From the NCBI GenBank assembly GCA_900762325.1, contig CAAFGG010000018.1, forward strand, positions 36,638-100,637: DNA of 64,000 nucleotides. Direction: 5' to 3'. The notes beneath the pieces are model-generated. The model saw nothing but the letters and a program-made list of their open reading frames with translations. It did no database searches and was not told the origin of the DNA. This document shows positions 16,419 through 25,437 of this stretch, one piece after another (position 1 is the stretch's first letter; the number at the start of each line of letters is the position of its first letter). The position numbers and the translations under genes are program-made. Origin of the DNA: an uncultured Collinsella sp. Its GTDB lineage: Bacteria > Actinomycetota > Coriobacteriia > Coriobacteriales > Coriobacteriaceae.

Positions 16419-17797
16419 GCACGTCCATCCCGCGCTTTATGGTCGCTGCGCCCTCGAGCGGGAGCGGCAAGACGGTCGTAATGTGCGCGCTCCTGCGCGC
16501 GCTCGCGCGCCGCGGCCTTGCATGCGCGGCCTTCAAATGCGGCCCCGACTACATTGATCCGCTTTTTCATCGCCGCGTCGTGGGCGCGCGCCCGGGCAAC
16601 TTAGACGGCTTCTTCACCGATGCCCCGACGCTGCGCGCCCTGCTCGCACGCGGCGCCGCGGGCGCGGATGTCGCGGTGCTCGAGGGGGTCATGGGCTTCT
16701 ACGACGGCATGGCGCCCGGCGTGGCCGACGCGAGCAGCTACCAGGTTGCGCGCGACACGGAAACGCCGGTCGTTTTAGTGGTGAACGGGCGCGGGGCGTC
16801 TTTATCGCTCGCCGCCGTAATCCGCGGCATTGCCGAGTTCCTGCCTTGTGCGAACGTGCGCGGCGTCGTGCTGAACAAGACGAGCGCCACTGCCTGCGCC
16901 TACGCGGCGCCTGCGATCGAGAAGCACACGGGCGTCGCGGTTTTGGGGAATATCCCCGCCGACGAGGCGTTCTCGCTCGAAAGCCGGCATTTGGGGCTTG
17001 TGACCGCCGACGAGGTCGAGCAGCTTTCTGCGCGCATCGACAAGATGGCCGAGCTGGTGGAAAAGAGCGTCGACGTCGTCCGCTTGCTCGAAATAGCGGC
17101 GACGGCATCCGATATCCGCGAGGAACCTTACCGGTTGGAGCCGATCGCGGGAGCGCGGCCCATCGTCGCCGTCGCGCGTGACGAGGCGTTCTCGTTCTAC
17201 TACGAGGAGAACCTGCGCGCGCTCGAGGACCTGGGTTGCGAGCTGGCCTTTTTCAGCCCCCTGTGTGATAGCGAGTTGCCCCGGGGGACAAGCGCCCTCT
17301 ATCTGGGGGGCGGCTACCCGGAGCTCCATGCGCGGCAGCTCTTCGAGAACGCGCCGATGCGCGAGGCGGTGCGGCGCGCGGTGGAATCCGGCATGCCGAC
17401 GGTCGCCGAATGCGGTGGGTTTCTGTACCTGCAGCGCGAAATCGCCGATAGCGAGGGGCGGCGCTGGCCTGTTGCGGGCGCCCTTGAGGGCGCAAGCGAG
17501 AACGGGGGAAGGCTTTCCCATTTCGGGTACGTGGAGCTCACTTCCCAACGCGACGGGCTCTACGGGCCGCGCGGCACATGCATCCGCGCGCACGAGTTTC
17601 ACTACTGGCAGTCCACCTGCCCGGGCGGCGACTTCTGGGCGCAGAAGCCCCGGCGCGACAAGGGCTGGCCGTGCATGACGACCACCCCGTCCCTGGTGGC
17701 GGGCTTCCCGCATGTTTACTATCCTGCGAACCCCGACGCTGCGCGTGCGTTCGCGTCTGCCGCAGCGTCCTTCGAAGAGAGGAGACGGCATGGCTGA
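16415..17797 (+). CDS. cbiA: Cobyrinate a,c-diamide synthase
   Basis: 460 residues from GTG 16415. The N-terminal ATPase domain (dethiobiotin-synthetase-like) starts FMVAAPSSGSGKTVVMCALL and has FKCGPDYIDPLFH and VLEGVMGFYDG. The C-terminal class I glutamine amidotransferase domain has SALYLGGGYPELHA and the nucleophile Cys in VAECGGFLYLQ. It amidates carboxylates a and c using glutamine and ATP. Earlier in-frame codons lie inside cbiET and have no ribosome site. Confidence 0.93.
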   Translation: MSTSIPRFMVAAPSSGSGKTVVMCALLRALARRGLACAAFKCGPDYIDPLFHRRVVGARPGNLDGFFTDAPTLRALLARGAAGADVAVLEGVMGFYDGMAPGVADASSYQVARDTETPVVLVVNGRGASLSLAAVIRGIAEFLPCANVRGVVLNKTSATACAYAAPAIEKHTGVAVLGNIPADEAFSLESRHLGLVTADEVEQLSARIDKMAELVEKSVDVVRLLEIAATASDIREEPYRLEPIAGARPIVAVARDEAFSFYYEENLRALEDLGCELAFFSPLCDSELPRGTSALYLGGGYPELHARQLFENAPMREAVRRAVESGMPTVAECGGFLYLQREIADSEGRRWPVAGALEGASENGGRLSHFGYVELTSQRDGLYGPRGTCIRAHEFHYWQSTCPGGDFWAQKPRRDKGWPCMTTTPSLVAGFPHVYYPANPDAARAFASAAASFEERRRHG

Positions 17798-18932
17798 AGC
17801 AATCGAAACCGCTCTTGCCTGCATCCGCGAGGAAGTCGGGCGCGCGTTCTCGTCGGCGCCGGGCGCCGTGCTCGAAGCCGCGCTCTCCCGGATCGCGCCC
17901 GCAGACGAGTGCGCCCGCGCCGCCGCGTACGCCGCGTGGGACTCCATCGCTCACCCCTTGGGGGGATTGGGCGACTTTGAAGACGCCGTCGCGCGTATCG
18001 CCGCAGCTCAGGGGAGCGCCGAGGTGGCCGAGTTCCCCCGTGCGCTCGCGGTATTCTTCTCCGACAACGGGGTCGTTGCCGAAGGCGTGTCGCAAAGCGG
18101 GCAAGACGTGACGCGAGCCGTCGCGCGCAACATGTGCGAGGGGGCCACGAGCGCCTGCCGCATGGCGGCGTTCGCGGGTGCCGAGGTCGTGCCCGTCGAC
18201 GTGGGTATGGCCCGGGGCATAGAAGACGCGCGCATGGTGTGCGCGAACGTGCGGCGGGGGAGCGGCAACATCACGCACGGCCCCGCTATGTCTCGCGATG
18301 GGGCCGTGCGCGCGATCGAGGTCGGAATCGCCGTCGCGTGCGGGCTTGCCTGCGCCGGCGTGCGCCTTCTCGCCGCGGGCGAGATGGGCATCGGCAACAC
18401 GACCACCTCGGCGGCGGTGGCCGCAGTGCTCCTCCGGGCGGACGCGCGGAGCCTCGTCGGGCGCGGCGCGGGGCTCTCGGACGCCTCGCTCGCGCGCAAG
18501 CGCGACGTGGTCGAGCGCGCTATCGACGCGAACTCGCCCGATCCCGCCGACCTGATCGACGTGCTCTCGAAGGTTGGCGGCTTCGACATCGCGGCGATGT
18601 GCGGCTTCTACCTGGGGGCCGCGGCCTCGAAGGCGCCGGCGCTCCTCGACGGGGTCATATCCTGCACGGCGGCCCTGTGCGCGGCGCGCCTGTGCCCCAA
18701 CGCCTTGGGCTACCTCGTGGGCACCCACGCATCAAGCGAACCCGCAAGCCAGGAGCTCCTTCGCGAGCTCGGCATAAAGGCACCCCTCGACGCAGGCATG
18801 CACTTGGGCGAGGGCGCGGGCGCTATGGCGTATCTGCCCCTTCTGGATTCGGCGCTGCGCGTGTACCGGGATGGGAAGACGTTCACGGCGACTGGCATGG
18901 CTGCTTACGAGCATTTCGAGGCCGGGAAATGA
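17790..18932 (+). CDS. cobT: Nicotinate-nucleotide:dimethylbenzimidazole phosphoribosyltransferase
   Basis: 380 residues from ATG 17790 with AGAGGAG upstream. CobT landmarks: FFSDNGVVAEGVSQSGQDVT, GAEVVPVDVGMARG, RGSGNITHGPAMSRDGAVRA, and LLAAGEMGIGNTTTSAAVAA. The catalytic Glu near the C-terminus is in the LDAGMHLGEGAGA stretch. It makes alpha-ribotide of the lower-ligand base. No base-synthesis genes (bluB, bza) are in the window, so the base may be acquired or made elsewhere. It overlaps cobU by ATGA. Confidence 0.93.
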   Translation: MAEAIETALACIREEVGRAFSSAPGAVLEAALSRIAPADECARAAAYAAWDSIAHPLGGLGDFEDAVARIAAAQGSAEVAEFPRALAVFFSDNGVVAEGVSQSGQDVTRAVARNMCEGATSACRMAAFAGAEVVPVDVGMARGIEDARMVCANVRRGSGNITHGPAMSRDGAVRAIEVGIAVACGLACAGVRLLAAGEMGIGNTTTSAAVAAVLLRADARSLVGRGAGLSDASLARKRDVVERAIDANSPDPADLIDVLSKVGGFDIAAMCGFYLGAAASKAPALLDGVISCTAALCAARLCPNALGYLVGTHASSEPASQELLRELGIKAPLDAGMHLGEGAGAMAYLPLLDSALRVYRDGKTFTATGMAAYEHFEAGK

Positions 18933-19477
18933 CGGTGACGCTCGTTATCGGCGCCGCCGCGAGCGGCAAGAGCGCCTACGCCGAGTCCCTGTGCCTCGGG
19001 CACGACGGCTCCCGCGTGTACCTGGCAACGATGGGGCCCTTCGGGGAAGAGGGCGCCCGCCGCATCGCGCGCCATCGGGCGCTGCGCGAGGGCAAGGGGT
19101 TTTCCACCCTCGAACGCACGCGTGACGTGGGCGCCGCAGTGCCCGGGCTTCCGCGCGGCTGCACGCTTCTTTTGGAGGACGTGGGCAACCTGGTTGCGAA
19201 CGAGCTCTTCGCGGAAGGCGGCTTGTCCCCGCGTGACCCCGACGCCGCGGCGCGCGAGGTGCTCGGAGGCATTGAACGGCTCGCTCAGGCCGCTGCGCAT
19301 ACGGTCGTGGTCACCGTCGACGTGTTCGCCGATGGGATGCGCTACGATGAAGGGACCGAGGCATGGAGGCGCGCGCTCGCGCGCGTGAACGCGGGCGTGG
19401 CGGCGCTGGCCGACCGCGCAGTCGAAGTGGTATGCGGGATTCCCGTGTGGATGAAAGGCGAAGGACCTACAAGGTGA
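18929..19477 (+). CDS. cobU: Adenosylcobinamide kinase / adenosylcobinamide-phosphate guanylyltransferase
   Basis: 182 residues. Walker A in TLVIGAAASGKSAYAESL, then VYLATMGPFGEEGARRIARH with the His region used for the guanylyl intermediate, LLLEDVGNLVANELF for Walker B, and the family's ending VEVVCGIPVWMKG. It phosphorylates adenosylcobinamide and transfers GMP to it. A second, degenerate copy of this domain is fused to the phosphatase two genes downstream. Start overlaps the cobT stop and end overlaps the cobS GTG. Confidence 0.9.
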   Translation: MTVTLVIGAAASGKSAYAESLCLGHDGSRVYLATMGPFGEEGARRIARHRALREGKGFSTLERTRDVGAAVPGLPRGCTLLLEDVGNLVANELFAEGGLSPRDPDAAAREVLGGIERLAQAAAHTVVVTVDVFADGMRYDEGTEAWRRALARVNAGVAALADRAVEVVCGIPVWMKGEGPTR

Positions 19478-20241
19478 AGATAGCAGAGGCAATCTGCGCG
19501 GCGTTCGGAACGTTCTCGCGCATCCCCGTCCCGAAATCGGCCTGGACCGATTTCGGATCAACCCATGCGCTTGCCGCGTTTCCCCTGGTTGGCGTTGCGG
19601 AAGGCTTCCTCATGACGGCGTGGGGGCACGTGGCGAACCTGCTCGGCGTGCCCGCGAACATCGTCGCGGCCGTGCTCGTGACGTTGCCTGTGGCGGTGAC
19701 GGGAGGCATCCACCTAGACGGGCTCTGCGACACCTCCGATGCGCTTGCAAGTTGGGCCCCGCGCGAGCGAAAGCTCGAGATCATGCACGACCCGCGGGCG
19801 GGCGCCTTCGGGGTCATCGGTGTTGTTGTGTACCTTATTCTGCAGTTTTCCCTGTTCACCGCGCTGCCGCTTACGGCGGGGGCGTTCCTCGCGCTTCTGT
19901 GCTCGCTCGTGTTCTCCCGCGCGCTTTCGGGGCTCGCCGTTGAATGCTGGCCTGCCGCGCGGGCGGACGGCATGGCCGCGGGGCTCTCGCCTGCGAAGAA
20001 GCGCGCGGAGATCGTCGTGCCGCTTTGCGCTTTCGCTGCTGCTTCGGCTGCAGGGATGGTCGCGTGCGCTCAGGCCGTCGGCGCCCTTATAGCGGTGGCG
20101 GGGCTTTTGGTGCTCGCGTGGTACCGCCATGTTGCCCTGTCCCGCTTCGGCGGGGTTACGGGTGATTTGGCCGGATGGTTTCTGCAATGGGCCGAGCTCG
20201 CGATGCTTGCCATGCTGGTGGCGGGGGGCATGCTCCTATGA
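19474..20241 (+). CDS. cobS: Adenosylcobinamide-GDP ribazoletransferase (cobalamin synthase)
   Basis: 255 residues, hydrophobic with about six membrane spans. CobS motifs: AFGTFSRIPVPKSAW near the start, GGIHLDGLCDTSDALAS with the metal-binding DGLxDxxDA, and IMHDPRAGAFGVIGVVVYL. It joins adenosylcobinamide-GDP to alpha-ribazole (phosphate) in the membrane. Starts at GTG 19474 overlapping the cobU stop. The preceding in-frame bases lie within cobU. Confidence 0.93.
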   Translation: MKIAEAICAAFGTFSRIPVPKSAWTDFGSTHALAAFPLVGVAEGFLMTAWGHVANLLGVPANIVAAVLVTLPVAVTGGIHLDGLCDTSDALASWAPRERKLEIMHDPRAGAFGVIGVVVYLILQFSLFTALPLTAGAFLALLCSLVFSRALSGLAVECWPAARADGMAAGLSPAKKRAEIVVPLCAFAAASAAGMVACAQAVGALIAVAGLLVLAWYRHVALSRFGGVTGDLAGWFLQWAELAMLAMLVAGGMLL

Positions 20242-21239
20242 TTCTCGTGGTAGGTGGCGCGCATTCGGGGAAGAGGACCTTCGTGCGCGAAAAGCTCGGG
20301 TTCGCGGCGGACGATTTCGTCGACGCGGCGCAGCTTGCGGAGGGCGGCGTGCCCGCGGCTTTTGCCGGCCGTGTCGCGTACCGTGCTGAGGAACTCGTAC
20401 GCGCGCTCGACGCTGACCGGGCGCTCGAGCGGCTGATTGGCTTCGACGCAGTGATTCTGCCCTTGGTCGGCTCGGGGGTCGTCCCCTTGCGTGCGGAAGA
20501 CGCCCAATGGCGCGAGCGCGCGGGGCGCCTGGGATGCGCGCTCGCTGCGCGCGCCGACGTCGTCGTGCGCATGACGTGCGGGATACCCCAGGTCATCAAA
20601 GGAAACCTTGACGATGCGCCTCGAGGGACGCAGGGCGTGGGCGCGCCTTTGGAAGTCGTTTTCGTGCGCCATGGTGCCACGGCGGGCACGGAAGATCATC
20701 GCTACAGCGGGGCGGGCACCGACGAGCCCCTGTCGAGCGCGGGCGAGCGCGCTTTGCGCGACCTCGCGTGCGATCGTGACGTATTCCGTGTTATCACGAG
20801 CGGCATGGCCCGCACCGACCAGACGGCGCGCATCCTCTTCCCGAACGCGGAGCTAATGGCGTGCCCCGGTCTGCGCGAGATGGATTTCGGCGACTTCGAG
20901 GGGCGAAGCGCCGCCGAGCTTAAAGAGGATGCGCGCTACCGCGCCTGGGTAGACTCCTGGTGCGAGACGCGCTGCCCGCATGGCGAGGGCAAGAGCGATT
21001 TCACCCGCCGCGTCATCGCGGCGTTTCGGGAGGCGTGCGAATCTGAGCGCGCCCAGGGGAGTGGGCGCGCCGTCTTCGTCGTTCACGCGGGTACCGTGAA
21101 AGCGCTGCTCTCCGAGCTAGCTGTTCCGAAAATGGGATATTTCGACGTGCATACCGAGCCGGGCGGCGCATGGGCCGCCACCTGGGATGGGCGCTGCCTT
21201 CGCGACGTTCGCCCCGCTTCGGGGGGCGATGCCCGGTGA
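20238..21239 (+). CDS. cobC: CobU-like domain fused to alpha-ribazole phosphatase (CobC-type)
   Basis: 333 residues, two domains. Residues 1-130 resemble CobU (ILVVGGAHSGKRTFVREK at the start, VVRMTCGIPQVIKG at the end). The P-loop reads SGKRT, with Arg in the place of the usual Ser/Thr after Lys, and the central CobU segments are shortened, so kinase activity is doubtful. Residues about 137-320 are a histidine phosphatase: the catalytic RHGAT motif in EVVFVRHGATAGTEDHR, GMARTDQTARIL, LREMDFGDFEGRS, and the second His in FVVHAGTVKALL. CobC removes the phosphate from alpha-ribazole or cobalamin phosphate. It sits between cobS and cbiB with one- to four-base overlaps. Confidence 0.85.
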   Translation: MILVVGGAHSGKRTFVREKLGFAADDFVDAAQLAEGGVPAAFAGRVAYRAEELVRALDADRALERLIGFDAVILPLVGSGVVPLRAEDAQWRERAGRLGCALAARADVVVRMTCGIPQVIKGNLDDAPRGTQGVGAPLEVVFVRHGATAGTEDHRYSGAGTDEPLSSAGERALRDLACDRDVFRVITSGMARTDQTARILFPNAELMACPGLREMDFGDFEGRSAAELKEDARYRAWVDSWCETRCPHGEGKSDFTRRVIAAFREACESERAQGSGRAVFVVHAGTVKALLSELAVPKMGYFDVHTEPGGAWAATWDGRCLRDVRPASGGDAR

Positions 21240-22213
21240 TGACAATTCTTGCCGTCGCCGCCGGGTTCGCGGCCGACCTTGCCTTCGGCGACCCGCGCTG
21301 GCTTCCCCATCCCGTCGTCGCCATGGGGCGCGCGATCACGTGGGCCGAAGGCCGCCTGCGGCACGCATTCCCGCAAACGTCCGCGGGCACGCGTGCCGCA
21401 GGGCTTGTGCTCGCCGTGGCGCTTCCGCTTGCGTGTGGGCTTTTGACCTGGAGTATCCTACATCTTTGTGGCATGGTTCACTCCGGCTTGCGCTTCGTGG
21501 TCGAGGCATGGGCGAGCTATCAGATTCTCGCGACATGCGAGCTGCGCCGCCAGAGCCTGGCCGTGGCCCGCGCGTTCTCGAAGGGCGGCCTTGTCGCGGC
21601 GCGCGAAGCCGTCGGGCTCATCGTGGGACGCGACACGTCTGTTCTCGACGAGCAGGGCGTCGCGCGCGCCGCCGTGGAAACGGTGGCGGAGAACGCGAGC
21701 GACGGCGTCATCGCGCCGCTTTTCTACCTTATGATCGGGGGTGCGCCCTTGGGCATGGCGTACAAGGCGGTGAACACGCTCGACAGTATGGTGGGCTACA
21801 AAAACGAGCGCTACATCGACTTCGGCTGCGCCTCGGCGCGCCTCGACGATGCGGTGAACTGGATTCCCTCGCGCTTATCGGCCTTGTTCATGATCGCCGT
21901 GTGCCCGATCGTCGGGCTCGACGCGCGCGGGGCGGCGCGCATCTGGCGCCGCGACAGGCGTCGCCATGCGAGCCCGAACGCGGCGCAGACCGAGTCAGCG
22001 TGCGCGGGCGCGCTCGGGCTGCGCTTGGCAGGACCCGCGGTGTATTTCGGCAAGCTCGTTGAGAAACCGACGATAGGCGACGCGTCCCGCGAAATCGAGT
22101 GGGGCGACATCGCCCGGGCGACAAGGCTCATGCTCGCCGCGTCCGTATGCGCGCTCGTCGTCTTCGGCGCCGCGCGCGCGGCGGTCGTGCTCGCCGTGGG
22201 GGCGATGGCATGA
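21239..22213 (+). CDS. cbiB: Adenosylcobinamide-phosphate synthase
   Basis: 324 residues, polytopic membrane protein. AADLAFGDPRWLPHPVVAMG near the start, VETVAENASDGVIAPLFYL, and PLGMAYKAVNTLDSMVGYKN are diagnostic of CbiB/CobD-type synthases. It attaches (R)-1-amino-2-propanol or its phosphate to cobyric acid. The partner enzyme that supplies the phosphate is encoded next (cobD). The start ATG shares its A with the stop of the phosphatase gene. Confidence 0.94.
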   Translation: MTILAVAAGFAADLAFGDPRWLPHPVVAMGRAITWAEGRLRHAFPQTSAGTRAAGLVLAVALPLACGLLTWSILHLCGMVHSGLRFVVEAWASYQILATCELRRQSLAVARAFSKGGLVAAREAVGLIVGRDTSVLDEQGVARAAVETVAENASDGVIAPLFYLMIGGAPLGMAYKAVNTLDSMVGYKNERYIDFGCASARLDDAVNWIPSRLSALFMIAVCPIVGLDARGAARIWRRDRRRHASPNAAQTESACAGALGLRLAGPAVYFGKLVEKPTIGDASREIEWGDIARATRLMLAASVCALVVFGAARAAVVLAVGAMA

Positions 22214-23433
22214 GGAAAGACCACGCCGCGCTCCGGGCTGCCGGGGGAATCCTGCGCGCCCGTACGCATGGGGGCAGCGCGCAATCGCTCGGCATCGGTT
22301 GCGAAGGGGGCGCCTCCGACCTCATTGACTTCTCGGTGAACGTGAATCCGGCAGGCCCCTCGCCGCGCGCCCTCGCCGCAGCTTGCAAGGCACTTTCTCG
22401 AATCGACGCCTACCCCGATAGGGAAAGCCTCGCCCTCGTTCGCGCTCTAGCGCGCGCCCAGGGCATTCCCGAAGATACTATCGTCTGCGGCGCGGGCGCG
22501 TCCGACATCATCTGGCGGCTCGCTGCGGCGGTGCGCCCGAAACGCATCGTCGTGTGCGCGCCGACGTTCTCTGAATATGCGGAGGCGGCATCGTACTTCG
22601 GCGCATGCGTGCAGGAGTTCCTGCTCTCCGAAGCGGACGACTTCGACGTGCCCGCCTCCTTTGCCCGCGCGATCGAGGGGCCGGGAGACGTGGCGTACCT
22701 CTGCAATCCGAACAACCCGACGGGGCGCCTCGTCGACCCCAGCGTGATCGATGCCGCGGCTTGCCGCTGCGAGCAGGTGGGCGCGCTACTCGTCGTGGAC
22801 GAGTGCTTCCTCGGATTTGCGCCCGACGCCCGCGAAAGGAGCGTGGCCGCACGCGCCGCGTGTTCGCGCCATGTGGCCGTGCTCTCCGCGTTCACCAAGC
22901 TCTACGGAATGGCGGGGTTGCGGTTGGGATATCTGATCAGCGGAAACACCCAACTCATCGAGGGGATTCGCCGGGCGGGGCAGGCGTGGCCCGTCTCCTC
23001 GGTCGCCGAGGCCGCGGGCATCGCCGCCCTGGAAGACGTCGAATACGTCTCGCGCACGCGCGATGTATTGGCGGGCGAGCGAGCGTGGCTTTCCCACGAG
23101 CTCTCCTCGCTCGGGCTTTCCGTCGTGCCGTCGGATGCGAACTTCCTTTTAGTCCGCACGCCGGCGAAAGACATCCCCGAGCGCCTGTATAAACAGGGGG
23201 TTTTGGTCCGCACGTGCGACTCGTTTTCGGTACTGTCCCGTTTCTGGTGCCGCGTCGCGGTGCGCACGCGCAAGGAGAATGCCCGGCTTGCGATGGCGTT
23301 CAGCCGCGCGCTTCGGGCGGAAGGCGCATCGGGCGAAGGCGAACCCGTCGAACGGGGCGGCACTTCTTGCAGCGGCGCTATGGCGGGCGCGGATGGCCGA
23401 GGCTCGGCGAAGGAGGTCGATACCCGTGGGTAG
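22210..23433 (+). CDS. cobD: Threonine-phosphate decarboxylase (aminotransferase fold)
   Basis: 407 residues, PLP-dependent class I/II fold. DLIDFSVNVNPAGPSPRAL at the N-terminus, AYLCNPNNPTGRLVDP, LLVVDECFLGFAPD, and the PLP Lys in VLSAFTKLYGMAGLRLGYL. The combination ahead of cbiP and after cbiB is the usual setting for L-threonine-O-3-phosphate decarboxylase, which makes aminopropanol phosphate. Histidinol-phosphate aminotransferase is the alternative fold relative, but context argues against it. The last 45 residues are Gly/Ala/Ser-rich and probably disordered. Confidence 0.87.
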   Translation: MRKDHAALRAAGGILRARTHGGSAQSLGIGCEGGASDLIDFSVNVNPAGPSPRALAAACKALSRIDAYPDRESLALVRALARAQGIPEDTIVCGAGASDIIWRLAAAVRPKRIVVCAPTFSEYAEAASYFGACVQEFLLSEADDFDVPASFARAIEGPGDVAYLCNPNNPTGRLVDPSVIDAAACRCEQVGALLVVDECFLGFAPDARERSVAARAACSRHVAVLSAFTKLYGMAGLRLGYLISGNTQLIEGIRRAGQAWPVSSVAEAAGIAALEDVEYVSRTRDVLAGERAWLSHELSSLGLSVVPSDANFLLVRTPAKDIPERLYKQGVLVRTCDSFSVLSRFWCRVAVRTRKENARLAMAFSRALRAEGASGEGEPVERGGTSCSGAMAGADGRGSAKEVDTRG

Positions 23434-24925
23434 GGCGAAGCCCATCATGATCCAGGGCACCATGTCGAACGCGGGGAAGAGCTTGCTTGCGGCTGGGCTG
23501 TGCCGTGTGCTTTCGCAGGACGGCCTGCGCGTGGCTCCCTTCAAGAGTCAGAACATGGCGCTCAACAGCGGTGTCACGGCCGACGGGCTCGAGATGGGGC
23601 GCGCCCAGATCATGCAGGCCGAGGCGTGCGGCATCGCGCCCGACGTGCGCATGAACCCCATCCTGCTCAAGCCCGAAAGCGACCACCGAAGCCAGCTCAT
23701 CGTGGCCGGTAAGGCGCAGGGAGCCTTCGCTGCGAGGGACTACTTCGCGCGAAAGAAGGCGCTCATGCCGCAGATTTTGGAGGCGTTCGATTCGCTCGCG
23801 GAGGAAAACGACGTCATCGTCATCGAGGGCGCCGGCAGCCCCGCCGAAATCAACCTTGCCGAAAACGACATCGTCAACATGGGGCTCGCGCGTGCCGTGT
23901 CCTCCCCCGTGCTGCTCGCGGGCGACATCGACCCAGGCGGGGTGTTTGCCCAGCTCTACGGCACGGTCGCGCTCTTTGCACCCGAGGATCGCGCGCTTTT
24001 GCGGGGGCTTGTGGTGAACAAGTTCCGCGGCGATGTGGAAATCCTGCGCCCGGGTTTGGCCCCGCTCGAGAAGATGTGCGGGGCTCCCGTCGTGGGGGTC
24101 GTGCCGTATCTTACGCTCGACCTGGACGACGAGGACTCGCTCGCGCCGCGCCTATCTGCCCGCGAGGCGCGCGGCGTCATCGACGTCGCCGTCGTGCGCC
24201 TTCCGCATCTGTCGAACTTCACCGACTTCGACCCGCTTTCGCGCGTGCCCGGCGTGGGGGTGCGCTACGTTTCCTCGACGACCGATCTGGGCAGACCCGA
24301 CCTGGTGGTGCTCCCAGGCTCGAAGACCACGCTCGACGACGCACGCTGGCTTGCGGCTAGTGGCATCGGAGCCTGTGTACGCGCGCTTTCGGGCGCGGGC
24401 ACGCCGGTGCTCGGCATATGCGGAGGCTACCAGCTTTTGGGAGACGAGCTTTCCGATCCGCACGGCAGGGAAGGCGCTGGCACCGCGCGCGGGCTCGGGC
24501 TCATCCCTGCAAGTACGGTGTTCAAGGAGGAAAAGCGCCTCGCCCAGTCGGAGCTTCGCATCACGGGCGCCCAAGGCGCGTTCTCGGTGTGGAACGGCAT
24601 GACGGCTCGCGGGTACGAGATTCACGACGGCGAAACGACCGTCTCCTGCGCCCCTGCGGGCACGATTGGCGGCAAACCAGAAGGCGCGGCCTGCGGAAAC
24701 GTGTTCGGAACCTATCTCCACGGCCTGTTCGACGAACCGGGGGTGGCGCTCGCCCTCGCGCGCTCGCTTGCGCGCATGCGCGGCCTGCCCGAGAGCGTCG
24801 TGGGTGCTGCGGGCGCGGCGTCCGCGGCCGATCACCGTGCGCGCGAGTTCGACCGTCTGGCCGACGGCGTGCGCGGGGCGCTCGACATGGAGTATGTCTA
24901 CCGCATTATCGAGGAGGGCGTATGA
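23426..24925 (+). CDS. cbiP: Cobyric acid synthase
   Basis: 499 residues. The start chosen is GTG 23426 because AAGGAGG lies at 23410-23416; an ATG at 23447 is possible. IMIQGTMSNAGKSLLAAGLC gives the P-loop, APFKSQNMALNSGVT and IVIEGAGSPAEINL are classic CobQ/CbiP segments, and VLGICGGYQLLGDEL holds the amidotransferase Cys. It amidates carboxylates b, d, e and g. It resembles cbiA in architecture but is a distinct paralogue. Confidence 0.94.
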   Translation: MGRAKPIMIQGTMSNAGKSLLAAGLCRVLSQDGLRVAPFKSQNMALNSGVTADGLEMGRAQIMQAEACGIAPDVRMNPILLKPESDHRSQLIVAGKAQGAFAARDYFARKKALMPQILEAFDSLAEENDVIVIEGAGSPAEINLAENDIVNMGLARAVSSPVLLAGDIDPGGVFAQLYGTVALFAPEDRALLRGLVVNKFRGDVEILRPGLAPLEKMCGAPVVGVVPYLTLDLDDEDSLAPRLSAREARGVIDVAVVRLPHLSNFTDFDPLSRVPGVGVRYVSSTTDLGRPDLVVLPGSKTTLDDARWLAASGIGACVRALSGAGTPVLGICGGYQLLGDELSDPHGREGAGTARGLGLIPASTVFKEEKRLAQSELRITGAQGAFSVWNGMTARGYEIHDGETTVSCAPAGTIGGKPEGAACGNVFGTYLHGLFDEPGVALALARSLARMRGLPESVVGAAGAASAADHRAREFDRLADGVRGALDMEYVYRIIEEGV

Positions 24926-25437
24926 TCCACGTGTATCATGGCGACGGCAAAGGCAAGACCACGGCGGCGATGGGCCTCGCCCTTCGCATGCTCGCCGCAG
25001 GCCGCCGCGTCGTCGTCGTGCAGTTCCTGAAAGACGGCGAAAGCGGGGAGGCGCGCCTGCTCGCCGAGCATTTCGGCGTGCCCGTGTTCGCGGGGAAGAT
25101 GTCGGACAAGTTTACCTGGTCGATGACGTCGGAAGAACTTGCTGCGACGTGCGAGTTGCACGATGGGAACCTCGCTTCCGCGCTCGCCGAGCTCGAGGGC
25201 GCTCAGGAGGGGCTGCTCGTGCTCGACGAGGCGCTCGACGCGCTTTCGAAAGGGCTTGTCGACGAGGCTCTCGTGGACCGCGCGCTCGATATGTCCGCGC
25301 GCGGCGTCGAAGTGGCGCTCACCGGGCGCGCGCCTTCCCGCAAGATCGTGGAGAAGGCCGACTACATAACCGAGATGCGGTGCGAGAAACACCCCTACTC
25401 TCAGGGGATATGTGCAAGGGAAGGAGTGGAGTACTAG
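24922..25437 (+). CDS. cobO: Cob(I)yrinic acid a,c-diamide adenosyltransferase
   Basis: 171 residues, BtuR/CobO type: the N-terminal P-loop is in IHVYHGDGKGKTTAAMGLAL, and VVVVQFLKDGESGEA and LLVLDEALDAL (Walker B) follow. It transfers the adenosyl group from ATP to cob(I)alamin-type substrates. The C-terminus ALTGRAPSRKIVEKADYITE is also conserved. No separate Co(II) reductase (CobR) is encoded nearby. Its ATG overlaps the cbiP stop. The cbiC start follows its stop with no gap. Confidence 0.93.
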   Translation: MIHVYHGDGKGKTTAAMGLALRMLAAGRRVVVVQFLKDGESGEARLLAEHFGVPVFAGKMSDKFTWSMTSEELAATCELHDGNLASALAELEGAQEGLLVLDEALDALSKGLVDEALVDRALDMSARGVEVALTGRAPSRKIVEKADYITEMRCEKHPYSQGICAREGVEY

